Shown here: positions 19,483 through 27,663 of the stretch, piece by piece
How the letters are laid out: each line of letters begins with the position of its first letter
Position numbering within the stretch: position 1 is the first letter of the stretch
Assembly (NCBI GenBank): GCA_002840685.1
Contig: PHBU01000009.1
Coordinates: 1-64,000 of the forward strand
Source: Chloroflexi bacterium HGW-Chloroflexi-6
Lineage (GTDB): Bacteria > Chloroflexota > Anaerolineae > Anaerolineales > Villigracilaceae
Direction: 5' to 3'
DNA: 64,000 bases
The notes under the pieces: model-generated
The model's input: only the letters and a program-made list of their open reading frames with translations
Told to the model about the DNA's origin: nothing
Database searches by the model: none
Position numbers and translations under genes: made by a program

Positions 19483-20675
19483 GTCTTGAAACGCTCCAGG
19501 AAGGTTTTTAGCCGGGTGGAAAAGCTGGCTTTGCGCGGCCCGCTTTCGGTGTTCAGGCGCTGGTAGTGGGCCAGCATGGCCTGGCTGGTGCGCTGGATGT
19601 CGTAGCGCTGGGCTTCTTTGCGCGCCGCCTGGCCCATTTTCTTGCGCAAGCCCGAATCCATGCACAGGCGGGTCAGTTTGGCAGTGAAAGCAGGCAGATC
19701 TTCGGGGGCCAGCAGGCCGCTGATGTTGTCCAGAACCGTGTCGCCAACGCCTACCGAGTGGATCCCGAGCACGGGCAGGCCGGCACCCATGGCTTCGATG
19801 ACTGAGAGCGGGTGAACTTCGCTGATCGAGGCCGTTACGAACAGGTCGCACATCGCCAGGTAGCCGGGCAGGTTCTCGTAGGGAATCTTGCCGGTAAAGT
19901 GGATGCGCTCGCCAACCGGGTTGGCGGCGGCTTGCTCGGCCAGGTCTTCACGTTCCGACCCGTCGCCGATCAGCAGCAAGTGGACGTTATCAAGCGCCTG
20001 GGCCACGCCGAAGAAGGCTTTGAGCAGGAAGGGCAGGTTCTTTTCAGGTGCCAGCCGCCCGGTGTAGACCAACAGGATATCTTCGGGTTTGTAGCCAAAA
20101 TCGGCGCGCGCGAGCGGAGCGGCCTTTTGAAAACGGGCCAATTCGACGCCGTTTGGCACGACCATGATCGGCGCATCGACTTTAAATTTGCGCAGGACGG
20201 CTGCCATGCCGGGCGAAGGCGAGATCACCAGGTTGATGGCGCTGCAAAAGTCGGGCATGTAGGTTTCCATGAGCGTGTCCGTGATGCTCTCCGGCAGGCC
20301 GGGCAGATAGGTCTGGGCGTAGATATCGTAGCGGGTGTGGTTGGTGAAGACGATCGGGATGTTGAGCGGGCGGCAGTAGCGCAGGGCCAGCCGGCCGCTC
20401 AGGAAGGGATGATGAACGTGGGCCACATCCATGGTCTGGAGCAGGGCCTTGGCTTTGCGGCTGTACTGAAAGGATAAATAGTAGCCGGTGTCGGTTAATG
20501 GCAGGCCGGGCGAGCGGATAACCCGGCGTTCGTTGTCTTCGTAATCGGTGTCGCCAATCGTGAAAACGAAAACATCGTGGCCGGCTTCTTCGAGGACACG
20601 CTTGTTGAGCTCGATATAGTTGGTGATGCCGCTCATGTGTGGCTTATATGTATCTGCCATCATGCCGATACGCAT
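19479..20675 (-). CDS. Family 4 glycosyltransferase, diacylglycerol-glucosyltransferase-like
   Basis: 398 residues with a GT-B fold. The N-terminal domain has ADTYKPHMSGITNYI and VAHVHHPFLSGRLALRY. The C-terminal nucleotide-sugar domain has VYTGRLAPEKNLPFLLKAF and the E-x7-E region SISEVHPLSVIEAMGAGLPV. The HHPF/SG signature and overall layout resemble glycosyltransferases that glucosylate diacylglycerol, so a membrane glycolipid role is likely but not proven. An AAAGGAG precedes the ATG. A distant paralogue is at 56678. Confidence 0.85.
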   Translation of the reverse strand: MRIGMMADTYKPHMSGITNYIELNKRVLEEAGHDVFVFTIGDTDYEDNERRVIRSPGLPLTDTGYYLSFQYSRKAKALLQTMDVAHVHHPFLSGRLALRYCRPLNIPIVFTNHTRYDIYAQTYLPGLPESITDTLMETYMPDFCSAINLVISPSPGMAAVLRKFKVDAPIMVVPNGVELARFQKAAPLARADFGYKPEDILLVYTGRLAPEKNLPFLLKAFFGVAQALDNVHLLLIGDGSEREDLAEQAAANPVGERIHFTGKIPYENLPGYLAMCDLFVTASISEVHPLSVIEAMGAGLPVLGIHSVGVGDTVLDNISGLLAPEDLPAFTAKLTRLCMDSGLRKKMGQAARKEAQRYDIQRTSQAMLAHYQRLNTESGPRKASFSTRLKTFLERFKT

Positions 20676-20689
20676 GGCTTGCTCCTTTT

Positions 20690-20750
20690 ACCGCGAAGGC
20701 ACAGGGTCACGAAGGTTTTTTGTGTCTTGGTGACTTGGTGATGAAATGCA
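20690..20750. repeat. ACCGCGAAGGCAC / GTGTCTTGGTGAC dyad repeat
   Basis: The left half (ACCGCGAAGGCACAGGGTCA) and right half (TTTGTGTCTTGGTGACTTGG) are roughly inverse complements. It resembles a small palindromic intergenic repeat and lies between divergent genes. Confidence 0.4.
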
Positions 20751-20752
20751 GG

Positions 20753-20781
20753 TTGCGCTTTCATCCTACCTATTATATACT
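20753..20781 (+). promoter_or_regulatory. Promoter of the NYN-domain gene
   Basis: TTGCGC (20753-20758), a 17-base spacer and TATACT (20776-20781). A good AAGGAGG ribosome site follows before the ATG at 20814. Confidence 0.55.
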
Positions 20782-20813
20782 CAACCACGACCTAATAATT
20801 TAAGGAGGGTCTT

Positions 20814-22118
20814 ATGACAGAAAACGCTCAAGTAGCGATATTTATTGATTATGACAACATCGAAATTAGTGTATCCGATGTTTTGGGGAAGAACACAGAT
20901 GTTGATTGGAGCGAGATTTTGGAAACGGCCACGCGCATCGGGCGGATTGCCCTGCGGCGGGCTTATGCCGACTGGGCCATTTACCCGGATCGCCAGCGTG
21001 AACTTTTGGGGCGCGGCATTGAACTGGTGCATGTTTCGAGCAAACGCGGCAAGAACGCTGCCGATATTCGGATCGTGATGGACGCGCTGGAGATGATCCA
21101 TCGCGGCACATCCATCACACACGTTATGCTGATCTCGGGCGATGGAGATTTTACCGAGCTGGTGCATCGTCTGCGCGTCGAGGGCAAAACAGTCATCGGC
21201 ATGGGCGTCAGCGGGACGAGCGCTGAGTACCTGGTCAACGCCTGCGACGAGTTCATCTATTACGACAAGCTGGTGGCCCCGCCGCCGCCTGCCAAGCCCG
21301 CCAAGCCTGTCAAGAACGGCAAGGAAGGCAAGGACGAGCCGACCCCGGAGCCGGTCGTCACCTTTGATATCAGCGAAGCGCGCCAATTGCTGCGCAAAGT
21401 CTTGCAGTCTGAAGAGCAGGAATGGATGCTTGCGGCTGGTTTGAAGCAGGTTATGCTGCGTCTTAACCCGGCTTTCAATGAACGTAACTACAACTTCAAG
21501 AGCTTCAAGGAATTCCTGGCGGCCCAAACCGATATCGTTGAAGTGCGCCTGAATGACAATCAGCAGATTGAAGCGCGCCTGGAAGAAGAGTCTGAGCAGG
21601 TTGGTTCACAGGTTCCCGATGCCCTCCTGGATCGTTACCTGCAGATCCTGGCCAGCCAGAAGATCCGCATGACGCCCAACGAGTTCCGTCCGGCGATCGT
21701 TTTCAAGTTCCACGAATTTCTCAAGACCAGCCCCGATCTGACCCTGACCCAGCTCAAAGATCGGGTTCAGGCTCATTTCGAGACCAACGCTCCGCACGTC
21801 AAAATGCAATATATTGCCGAAACGGCCCACCAGCTTTTCCATACCTATTGCTTTATCTTTGACCAGGAAGAGACCAATTACGAAGCGGATGTCCGCCTGT
21901 GGGACAAAAACGTTTCCCTTGGCCCGGAAATTGGCCGCGCCACCGACCTGTTGGACAAGTGTGACAAGGGCCTGCTGCAGAAACTGGGCAAAGCGCTTGG
22001 CTCGACCGAGAAGATCAACAAGGAAGTCGCCGCGCGCCTGCTCTACGGCAGCTTCCGCGGACAGCGCATGCTGGAGCATGTTGCCCACCTGCTGGCTGGG
22101 TTGAAAGAGAAGAAATAA
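20814..22118 (+). CDS. NYN-domain putative RNase with OST-HTH-like region
   Basis: 434 residues. The N-terminal NYN (LabA/DUF88, PIN-like) domain has the acidic metal-binding residues in IFIDYDNIE (near 10-18), KNAADIRIVMDALEM (near 80-95) and LISGDGDFTELV (near 105-116). A Pro/Lys-rich linker at about 157-185 leads to a helical region (EARQLLRKVLQ...KSFKEFLAAQ) resembling an OST-HTH/LOTUS domain. The last 160 residues are unfamiliar. Such proteins are thought to cut or bind RNA. Ribosome site AAGGAGG. It is transcribed alone and ends in a strong terminator. Confidence 0.85.
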   Translation: MTENAQVAIFIDYDNIEISVSDVLGKNTDVDWSEILETATRIGRIALRRAYADWAIYPDRQRELLGRGIELVHVSSKRGKNAADIRIVMDALEMIHRGTSITHVMLISGDGDFTELVHRLRVEGKTVIGMGVSGTSAEYLVNACDEFIYYDKLVAPPPPAKPAKPVKNGKEGKDEPTPEPVVTFDISEARQLLRKVLQSEEQEWMLAAGLKQVMLRLNPAFNERNYNFKSFKEFLAAQTDIVEVRLNDNQQIEARLEEESEQVGSQVPDALLDRYLQILASQKIRMTPNEFRPAIVFKFHEFLKTSPDLTLTQLKDRVQAHFETNAPHVKMQYIAETAHQLFHTYCFIFDQEETNYEADVRLWDKNVSLGPEIGRATDLLDKCDKGLLQKLGKALGSTEKINKEVAARLLYGSFRGQRMLEHVAHLLAGLKEKK

Positions 22119-22125
22119 AATGCGC

Positions 22126-22164
22126 AAAAACTGGCTGCCCATCTTGATGGACAGCCAGTTTTTT
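22126..22164 (+). terminator. Rho-independent terminator of the NYN-domain gene
   Basis: The arms AAAAACTGGCTGCCCATC (22126-22143) and GATGGACAGCCAG (22146-22158) pair with one mismatch around TT, followed by a run of six T. Confidence 0.85.
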
Positions 22165-22198
22165 GTTGTCTGCATCAAATGGGAAAAATGCTCTCAAG

Positions 22199-22227
22199 TT
22201 GACTCTCATCCTCCTTCAGGATACAAT
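22199..22227 (+). promoter_or_regulatory. Promoter of ttuB-ttuA
   Basis: TTGACT (22199-22204), a 17-base spacer and TACAAT (22222-22227) lie 37 bases before the ATG at 22265. Confidence 0.65.
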
Positions 22228-22264
22228 CTCGCTTCAACTTTTCCGTTTATTGGCAGGCAAAACT

Positions 22265-22456
22265 ATGGTGAAACTTATTTTACGCAACCAGGAACATGAC
22301 ATTCGACCGGGTATGACTCTGCTTTCCTCGCTGAAGCTGATCAACATCCTGCCCGAGTCGGTGATCGCCGTTCGCAACGGGGAAATGATCCTTGAAGATG
22401 AGATCCTGAAAGACGGTGACGTGGTCAAGCTGGTGGCCGTCATCTCGGGCGGGTAG
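22265..22456 (+). CDS. ttuB: ThiS/MoaD-like sulfur carrier, probably TtuB
   Basis: 63 residues with a ubiquitin-like beta-grasp pattern. It has a PGMTLLSSLKLINI helix and ends in KLVAVISGG; the C-terminal Gly-Gly is the thiocarboxylation site. By itself it could be ThiS or MoaD. Its position eight bases before a TtuA gene points to TtuB, which passes sulfur to TtuA for tRNA 2-thioribothymidine. No strong Shine-Dalgarno sequence is seen before the ATG at 22265. Confidence 0.8.
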   Translation: MVKLILRNQEHDIRPGMTLLSSLKLINILPESVIAVRNGEMILEDEILKDGDVVKLVAVISGG

Positions 22457-22463
22457 GCAGGCG

Positions 22464-23384
22464 ATGAAATGTAAAACCTGCGGCCAGAAGGCCACCGTCA
22501 ACATGCGCCACCACAAGCTGGCCTTGTGCAGCCAGCACTACCTCGAATGGGTCCCCGAGCAAACGGCCCGTTTTATCAAAAAATATTGGATGTTTGGCCC
22601 GGACGAACGTGTTCTGGTGGCGGTTTCGGGCGGGAAAGATTCGCTCTCGCTCTGGGATATTCTCCACCGTCTGGGCTATCAGGCAGACGGACTGTATCTT
22701 GGCCTGGGCATCGACGAGGGTATCGGCTACTCGGACGAATCGCACCGCCTGACCGAAAAGTTTGCCAGCGAGCGTGGGCTGAAGCTGCACGTGGTTGATA
22801 TCGAAAAAGAATACGGTTCGTCGATTCCGATGCTGGCTCAAAAATCGCGCCGCGGACAGGGGCGTCCGTGCTCGGTTTGCGGGGTCGCCAAACGCCATGA
22901 GATGAACCGCATCGCCCGCGACCTTGGATACGATGTGCTGGCGACCGGCCACAACCTGGACGATGAAGTGGCGGTGCTCTTCGCCAATACCATCTCCTGG
23001 TCTGCCGACCTGCTGCGCCGCCAGGAGCCGGTCCTGCGCGAAAGCGATGGTCTGGCGCGCAAGGTCAAGCCGCTCTGTCGCTTTGGCGAAAAAGAAATGA
23101 CCGCCTATGCCCTGCTGCGCGGTATCGAATATATTTATGAAGAATGCCCGTTTTCGGTTGGTTCGACTTCGATCTATTACAAGGAACTGCTCAACCAACT
23201 GGAACATGAACGCCCGGGGGCCAAACTGGCCTATTATGTCAAATTCCTGGAAGCCAAAAAAGACGGATTGTTTACACCGGCCACCGCGCAGGATTTTGTC
23301 CTGACCGAGTGCCCGCAATGCGGACAGCCCACCTCGGGCGATGGGCTGTGTTCGTTTTGCAAAATTATCAAAAAAGCCGGTTGA
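22464..23384 (+). CDS. ttuA: TtuA tRNA-5-methyluridine(54) 2-sulfurtransferase
   Basis: 306 residues of the TtcA/TtuA family. A zinc finger (C-x2-C near residues 3-6, then C-x2-H) comes first. The PP-loop VSGGKDS is near 50. Three Cys are placed as in TtuA for a 4Fe-4S cluster: P-C-S-V-C-G near 138 and the E-E-C-P-F-S segment near 225. A second zinc finger (C-x2-C...C-x2-C) lies at the C-terminus. TtuA thiolates U54 in the T-loop, which stabilises tRNA at high temperature in Thermus. The start is the ATG at 22464; the longer frame overlaps ttuB. Confidence 0.88.
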   Translation: MKCKTCGQKATVNMRHHKLALCSQHYLEWVPEQTARFIKKYWMFGPDERVLVAVSGGKDSLSLWDILHRLGYQADGLYLGLGIDEGIGYSDESHRLTEKFASERGLKLHVVDIEKEYGSSIPMLAQKSRRGQGRPCSVCGVAKRHEMNRIARDLGYDVLATGHNLDDEVAVLFANTISWSADLLRRQEPVLRESDGLARKVKPLCRFGEKEMTAYALLRGIEYIYEECPFSVGSTSIYYKELLNQLEHERPGAKLAYYVKFLEAKKDGLFTPATAQDFVLTECPQCGQPTSGDGLCSFCKIIKKAG

Positions 23385-23388
23385 TTTT

Positions 23389-23760
23389 TTACTTAACCAC
23401 CCTGGCAGATTCGAGCGAATCTGCGCCAAAGTTGATGATGAGTCCCAGCTTAAACCCTGTGGCGGTTAGATAGTTAATGGTTTGGGCGTGATGTCGCGCA
23501 TGCAGCTCACTGATGGCTTTGATTTCAACGATAATTTTTCCATAGACAACAAAATCAGCCGCGTAATCGCCTACCTGAACAGTTTTGTACTGGACAGGCA
23601 GGCGTTTTTGTTGTTCAAAAGGAATGTTTCGCAGCGTAAACTCATGCGCCAGGGCGGCCTGATAAACATTTTCAAGATAACCCCATCCGAGCGTACGATG
23701 AACCTCCATAGCAGCGCCAACAATGGCGTAAGATTCTTCTTTGTAGAATAGATTTGCCAT
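23389..23760 (-). CDS. GxxExxY family protein
   Basis: 123 residues matching the small GxxExxY family: YAIVGAAMEVHRTLGWGYLENVY carries the name motif (G-Y-L-E-N-V-Y). It is followed by Y-x-A-D-F-V-V...I-I-V-E-I-K, the D...E-x-K core of a PD-(D/E)xK nuclease-like fold, and NYLTATGFKLGLIINFG. The biological role is unknown. Such genes are often scattered singly and may be laterally acquired. It ends four bases from the convergent ttuA stop, with no room for a terminator. Confidence 0.88.
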   Translation of the reverse strand: MANLFYKEESYAIVGAAMEVHRTLGWGYLENVYQAALAHEFTLRNIPFEQQKRLPVQYKTVQVGDYAADFVVYGKIIVEIKAISELHARHHAQTINYLTATGFKLGLIINFGADSLESARVVK

Positions 23761-23772
23761 CTTTTAAACCTT

Positions 23773-23850
23773 TTCTGACACGAATTCCACAAATTGACAC
23801 GAAAAGAGCTTTTTAAAATTAGTGCAAATTCGTGAGATTTGTGTCCTGTT
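23773..23850. repeat. Intergenic inverted repeat (GACACGAATT / AATTCGTG)
   Basis: GACACGAATTCCACAAATT at the left is roughly complementary to AATTCGTGAGATTTGTGTC at the right, with a second partial copy (TTGACACGAA) between them. It fills the gap between the GxxExxY gene and the fusion gene at 23853. Confidence 0.5.
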
Positions 23851-23852
23851 TT

Positions 23853-25982
23853 TTAAGCTTTCTCCGCTACCTCTGGCAAGGGAAGCGCCTCGACCAGCCC
23901 GCGCACACGGAATTTTTCGATGTATTCGCGGGTTTCCCAGTAGTCCAACTCCAACTCGTTGGCGATTTCGAAGACCGATTGTTTACCCTCGAAGCGCATC
24001 ATCATCTTTTCGATGGCGCGGTTCAGCTTCCAGTTGACCTGCCAGTCGACGAACAGGCCGTGGCCGGAGAGAAAGACCGGGCCGCGGAATTGGCGCCTGG
24101 GCAGGTAATCGCTGGCGTAAACGCGGATAATCTCCTCGATCACATCGGCAGCTTCTTGCAGCTTGTCTTCGTGCATGATGTCCAGGTTGTCGTCGGTGGT
24201 GTGGTATTCGGGGTAAGGATAGCGGCTGACCGACAGGCAGGGCACGTTGAGTCCGGGGCCGTTTAAGACGCGCTCATCGTTGGCGATCACATCGGCAAAC
24301 GTCCCCTCGCGGAATTCCTTGCCGCGTTTTTTGAGTACATACTGTCCAACCTTGTCGAGCGCGGAATTGTGTTGGCGGGTGTGCTGCAAAGCGATACTGT
24401 TGTCGTTTCCGGTCATTTCAATAAAGATGCCGCCCTTGAAGCCAGGGATCAGCTCTTCGTGGTGAGCCAGGTAGGCAATCGTGCCGATCGTCTCCGCGCC
24501 GAACCAGAAGCGCACGCTCATCGAACCCGCCGGGAGTGGATTGGCCGCCAGCCGCCGGGCGACCTCGATGGCGGTCACCACACCCGCCGCGTCGTCGTTG
24601 GCCTGGTTAGGGTGGCAGACGTGGGCCATGATGAACATTTCGCCGGCGGAGGGGCTTTTCCCACCCCGCGGGTGGATGACGGCTTCAGCCACTTTGAAGC
24701 CACCCTGGGCCGGATCGGTCAAAAACTCGGAGCGGATCACAACCCGGTAGTTTTTATCGCGCGGCAGGGTATCAAACTGGTTTTTGCTCAGGCAGAAACC
24801 CCACGAGCGGTCGTAATATTTGAACTTCCAGGGGATGGCGTGCGGGCGTTTTTCGTTGAAGTACAGATGCGGTTCGAGCTCGCTCCAGGGCAGGAGGGTA
24901 TCCATCGGGAGCGAGTACGAGACCAGGTTCAGGGGGTTGTCTTTGAAATCCACCACGCGCTGGCCATCTTCGGTTTCGAGGTAGGCTTCGTGGACGAGAT
25001 AGCGCTCGGGCACGTACCAGGTCCAGACGGGGGTCAGCGGGGCGTAGGTTTCGATTTTGTAATGAGCAGTTTCCGGGAGGTAGGCGCCGATAATCTCCAA
25101 AGCGGCATCCATGCCCTCGGAGGCGAGAGTCCGGTGTAACGGGACGATCTCTCCCAGGACATCCTTCAAAGAAGAGATGGGCTTCATCGGCGGAATCCAG
25201 TCTTTGGCGCGCTCAGGACTTTCGATGATGTAGGTCAGGCCGGGGCCGGGATGCTCCTGCATGGCCTGCACCGCCACGCGGAAAACGTCGTTGCATTTCA
25301 TCAGGCGGCACTCGCCCAGGCCGATGGCGCGTTTGGCGACCACCTGGCTGTCGAGCAGGGCCCCGATCGGTTCAAAGTCGAGCACCACGCCGCGTTCCAC
25401 ATCGCGCACGAACATGCTGATCGTTTCTTCGCTGGGTTTGCCCTGGGCGTCGATGGCTGCGCCTTTGAATTCTTTCAAGAAGCGGTAATCGACGCCGGCG
25501 GCCTGTTCGCAGTGGTGCAAAAAGGTGATCGATTTACTGTAGGCCAGGCCCAGGATCAGGATCTTGGCATCCCATTCGCGGAATTTGGTGAAGATGGTTG
25601 TTTCGCCGAAGCAATCTGTGGCGCGGTGGGCGGCGACTTCATCGGCGTGCGCCCCGATGGCGGCCATCGAGTAGACCGGGTGAAACATGCGTTTGGCGCG
25701 CGGGTCTTTGCGCACGACTTCGGTCAGCACGCCCATTTGGGAGGGGCTGGTGCGCATGTCCCAGGGGGTGCCGCGCAGGAAGTCATAGTTGAAGGTTGGC
25801 ATGATCAACGTGCCGCCTGGGCCGATAACCGAGAGAATGGCGTCGATCACGGTTTGCGGACCGCCCTCCACGCCGCCGGGCGCGCGCGAAAGGGTTGAGT
25901 AGGCGCTGTGGACAAAGATGGTGTCGCCTTCGGTCATGCCGAGGGCGCGGAAGTCAGTGGTGAGGGAAGTTTTTGTGAGCAA
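23853..25982 (-). CDS. AAC(3)-like acetyltransferase fused to an M28-type aminopeptidase domain
   Basis: 709 residues in three parts. Residues 1-265 match the aminoglycoside 3-N-acetyltransferase family: LTTDFRALGMTEGDTIFVHSAYSTL, IMPTFNYDF, and HPVYSMAAIGAHADEV with the family His. Residues 280-620 match a DUF4910-type aminopeptidase-like domain, with metal-ligand candidates in MAHVCHPNQANDDAAGV, FGAETIGTIAYL and the late YPEYHTTDDNLD. The last 80 residues look like a winged helix. The TTG start at 25982 has TAGGAG upstream and matches the usual AAC(3) N-terminus. True antibiotic resistance is not implied; relatives occur in surface-sugar and natural-product loci. Confidence 0.85.
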   Translation of the reverse strand: MLTKTSLTTDFRALGMTEGDTIFVHSAYSTLSRAPGGVEGGPQTVIDAILSVIGPGGTLIMPTFNYDFLRGTPWDMRTSPSQMGVLTEVVRKDPRAKRMFHPVYSMAAIGAHADEVAAHRATDCFGETTIFTKFREWDAKILILGLAYSKSITFLHHCEQAAGVDYRFLKEFKGAAIDAQGKPSEETISMFVRDVERGVVLDFEPIGALLDSQVVAKRAIGLGECRLMKCNDVFRVAVQAMQEHPGPGLTYIIESPERAKDWIPPMKPISSLKDVLGEIVPLHRTLASEGMDAALEIIGAYLPETAHYKIETYAPLTPVWTWYVPERYLVHEAYLETEDGQRVVDFKDNPLNLVSYSLPMDTLLPWSELEPHLYFNEKRPHAIPWKFKYYDRSWGFCLSKNQFDTLPRDKNYRVVIRSEFLTDPAQGGFKVAEAVIHPRGGKSPSAGEMFIMAHVCHPNQANDDAAGVVTAIEVARRLAANPLPAGSMSVRFWFGAETIGTIAYLAHHEELIPGFKGGIFIEMTGNDNSIALQHTRQHNSALDKVGQYVLKKRGKEFREGTFADVIANDERVLNGPGLNVPCLSVSRYPYPEYHTTDDNLDIMHEDKLQEAADVIEEIIRVYASDYLPRRQFRGPVFLSGHGLFVDWQVNWKLNRAIEKMMMRFEGKQSVFEIANELELDYWETREYIEKFRVRGLVEALPLPEVAEKA

Positions 25983-26039
25983 GGGGAGACTCCTACAGTG
26001 GAATGGGAGAGATTCTAACAGAAAGATGAAAGACCAAAG

Positions 26040-26555
26040 ATGTTGTTTTACTTTGGGACATTAAATCGTCGCGGGCAAAAACAAAGGTCCGTTTTGACTA
26101 AGCTGTTCTTTGCGGGGAGAGCCAGCTCGAAGATTACGTTATTACGTGGATTTGGATGTATACTTTCCGCTTACGTTTTTACAAATCTTTCAGCCATTAT
26201 GTATATTCTTCTCTCATTTTTCGGCTTGCCTCTAGACCCCAATTCCTTGGTGTATTATATTCGTCTTGCTGTGACTGTTTTCTTGTTCGGTATATTTTGC
26301 AAACTGGGCTTCGATTCTGTGGTCTTTGGTTTGCAGGTTATAACTGGCATGGTTGAGAAAAAACCGGCCATGCGTCGGGCTTTTGAAATCTTCCTTCCAT
26401 TCTTTCTTATCTTATTTGCCATGGTTGTTCTTTGGATGGATTTTTCAAACTCGGATATTTTTACCTTTTCTTTATTGCTCATCCTGGTGGCATCGGTTGC
26501 TTTTGTTTTTGCGTTTTTTTCAGCTTTAATTGTTTACTGGTCGTGTCCTAAATAA
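26040..26555 (+). CDS. Hypothetical four-span membrane protein, A+T-rich
   Basis: 171 residues with a charged N-terminus and four long hydrophobic spans (a segment around FGCILSAYVFTNLSAIMYIL, then YYIRLAVTVFLFGIFC, AFEIFLPFFLILFAMVVLW, LLLILVASVAFVFAFF). No family is recognised. Base composition is visibly richer in A+T than the neighbours, and the ribosome site is weak. It may be laterally acquired, or a poorly expressed or decaying gene. A strong terminator follows. Confidence 0.55.
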   Translation: MLFYFGTLNRRGQKQRSVLTKLFFAGRASSKITLLRGFGCILSAYVFTNLSAIMYILLSFFGLPLDPNSLVYYIRLAVTVFLFGIFCKLGFDSVVFGLQVITGMVEKKPAMRRAFEIFLPFFLILFAMVVLWMDFSNSDIFTFSLLLILVASVAFVFAFFSALIVYWSCPK

Positions 26556-26589
26556 AGGTATTCATTTGCTACGGCATGCGGCCGGTAAC

Positions 26590-26630
26590 AAAGAGAAAGC
26601 CCCCCGCTTTTTGCGGAGGGCTTTCTCTTT
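26590..26630. terminator. Bidirectional terminator
   Basis: Eighteen-base arms AAAGAGAAAGCCCCCCGC (26590-26607) and the complement at 26613-26630, with one mismatch, surround five T. It separates the convergent genes at 26040 and 26634. Confidence 0.85.
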
Positions 26631-26633
26631 GCT

Positions 26634-27443
26634 TTATGCCGGTTCCATCACCAGCAGGTCGGGCGCTGTGTAGAGACGGTAGGGAAGTTCCGGGAGAATG
26701 GCGGCAATAGCGTTGCTGCTGAGCTGGAATTCAAAGTTGCCCACTTTGCAGTGGTACGTGTGGTTTACCGCCAGGGGGCTGTTTGGGTCGGGATATGAAT
26801 AATCCCGTTCTTCGCTGGTGCGGAAGGTTACCGGGCCTTCGTGGACCGTGGCCTGTCCGCTCTGGGCCATTTGGCGGGCGCGCAGCAGCGCATCCTGGTC
26901 AAGGCCAAGCGTTTCCAGCAGGCGGTTGGTCAAATTCTGTTTGATTTCGGCTTCGCTGGAGAGCGGCTCGGCAGAAAGGAACCAGTTTTGGGCATTCAGA
27001 TAGAAGAAGCGATAGCGGCCTTCGGGCAGGAAAACGCCAACCCCGGCCAGGCCTATGGTATGGAGCTTCTTGCCATCGTTGGTTGTAGCAATATAGCGCG
27101 CCGGGTCAGTCATGCTTTCGGGTTGAAAGGTGATTTCACCTTCGGCGCTTTGGATCGGCCCCTTTTGCAGATTCATACGCAGCAGGAACAACCGTCCGCC
27201 GCGCCACAGGGCGAAGAGCAGGCTGCCGCCAACAACAAGCTGGGCAATGCCCATCATGCCGCCCAGGTCCGCGCCCATCATGGAAAACAAACCCCCAAAG
27301 CAGACCACGATGGCAATCAAAATCCCGCCTCCGGCCAGCCAGATCGTCGGGTTGGTGGCCTGGTGGATATCTTTGATCTGGGCCGGGGCGAGCTGTCCGG
27401 CTTTGTTAAGGGCAATTTCATCGTATTTGAAGAACTTCTGCAT
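26634..27443 (-). CDS. Hypothetical membrane-anchored protein
   Basis: About 269 residues. Two membrane spans near the N-terminus (WLAGGGILIAIVVCFGGLFSM and IAQLVVGGSLLFALW) are followed by a soluble region of about 170 residues with alternating beta strands (GPIQSAEGEITFQPE, LPEGRYRFFYLNAQNWFLSAEPL). No family is recognised. The second ATG of the pair, at 27443, is preferred because GGAGGAG then sits at normal spacing. Confidence 0.8.
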   Translation of the reverse strand: MQKFFKYDEIALNKAGQLAPAQIKDIHQATNPTIWLAGGGILIAIVVCFGGLFSMMGADLGGMMGIAQLVVGGSLLFALWRGGRLFLLRMNLQKGPIQSAEGEITFQPESMTDPARYIATTNDGKKLHTIGLAGVGVFLPEGRYRFFYLNAQNWFLSAEPLSSEAEIKQNLTNRLLETLGLDQDALLRARQMAQSGQATVHEGPVTFRTSEERDYSYPDPNSPLAVNHTYHCKVGNFEFQLSSNAIAAILPELPYRLYTAPDLLVMEPA

Positions 27444-27542
27444 CATCTCCTCCTTTTTTATGTGACAGAATGTAATAAGTATAGCACCTGAGTAGAGAAA
27501 ATGCTGTCATTTTTTTGTTGGGAGAATTAGCCCGCGCGGCAA

Positions 27543-27581
27543 AAGAGAAAGTCGCCCGGCTGGCCGGAGGACTTTTCTCTT
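27543..27581. repeat. Hairpin in a divergent intergenic region
   Basis: AAGAGAAAGTC (27543-27553) pairs with GACTTTTCTCTT (27570-27581) with one bulge, and an inner CCGG/CCGG stem closes a short loop. It has the stem style of the window's terminators but lies between two divergent promoters. It may insulate them or be the relic of a lost gene end. Confidence 0.5.
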
Positions 27582-27582
27582 A

Positions 27583-27611
27583 TTGGAATTCGGCAAGCTC
27601 TTGAATATAAT
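27583..27611 (+). promoter_or_regulatory. Promoter of the DUF3592 gene
   Basis: TTGGAA (27583-27588), a 17-base spacer and a perfect TATAAT (27606-27611) lie about 52 bases before the ATG at 27664. Confidence 0.6.
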
Positions 27612-27663
27612 TACGATAATATATATCTTATTTTCTGATCTGACACAGGGAAAGGAATAAGTT

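Noticed and set aside
23853..25982. Antibiotic resistance gene
   Set aside because: The AAC(3)-like domain is part of a larger fusion and distant from resistance enzymes; resistance is not supported by sequence alone.
26040..27611. Mobile element because of low G+C and hairpins
   Set aside because: No transposase, terminal repeats or target duplication; the hairpins behave as terminators.
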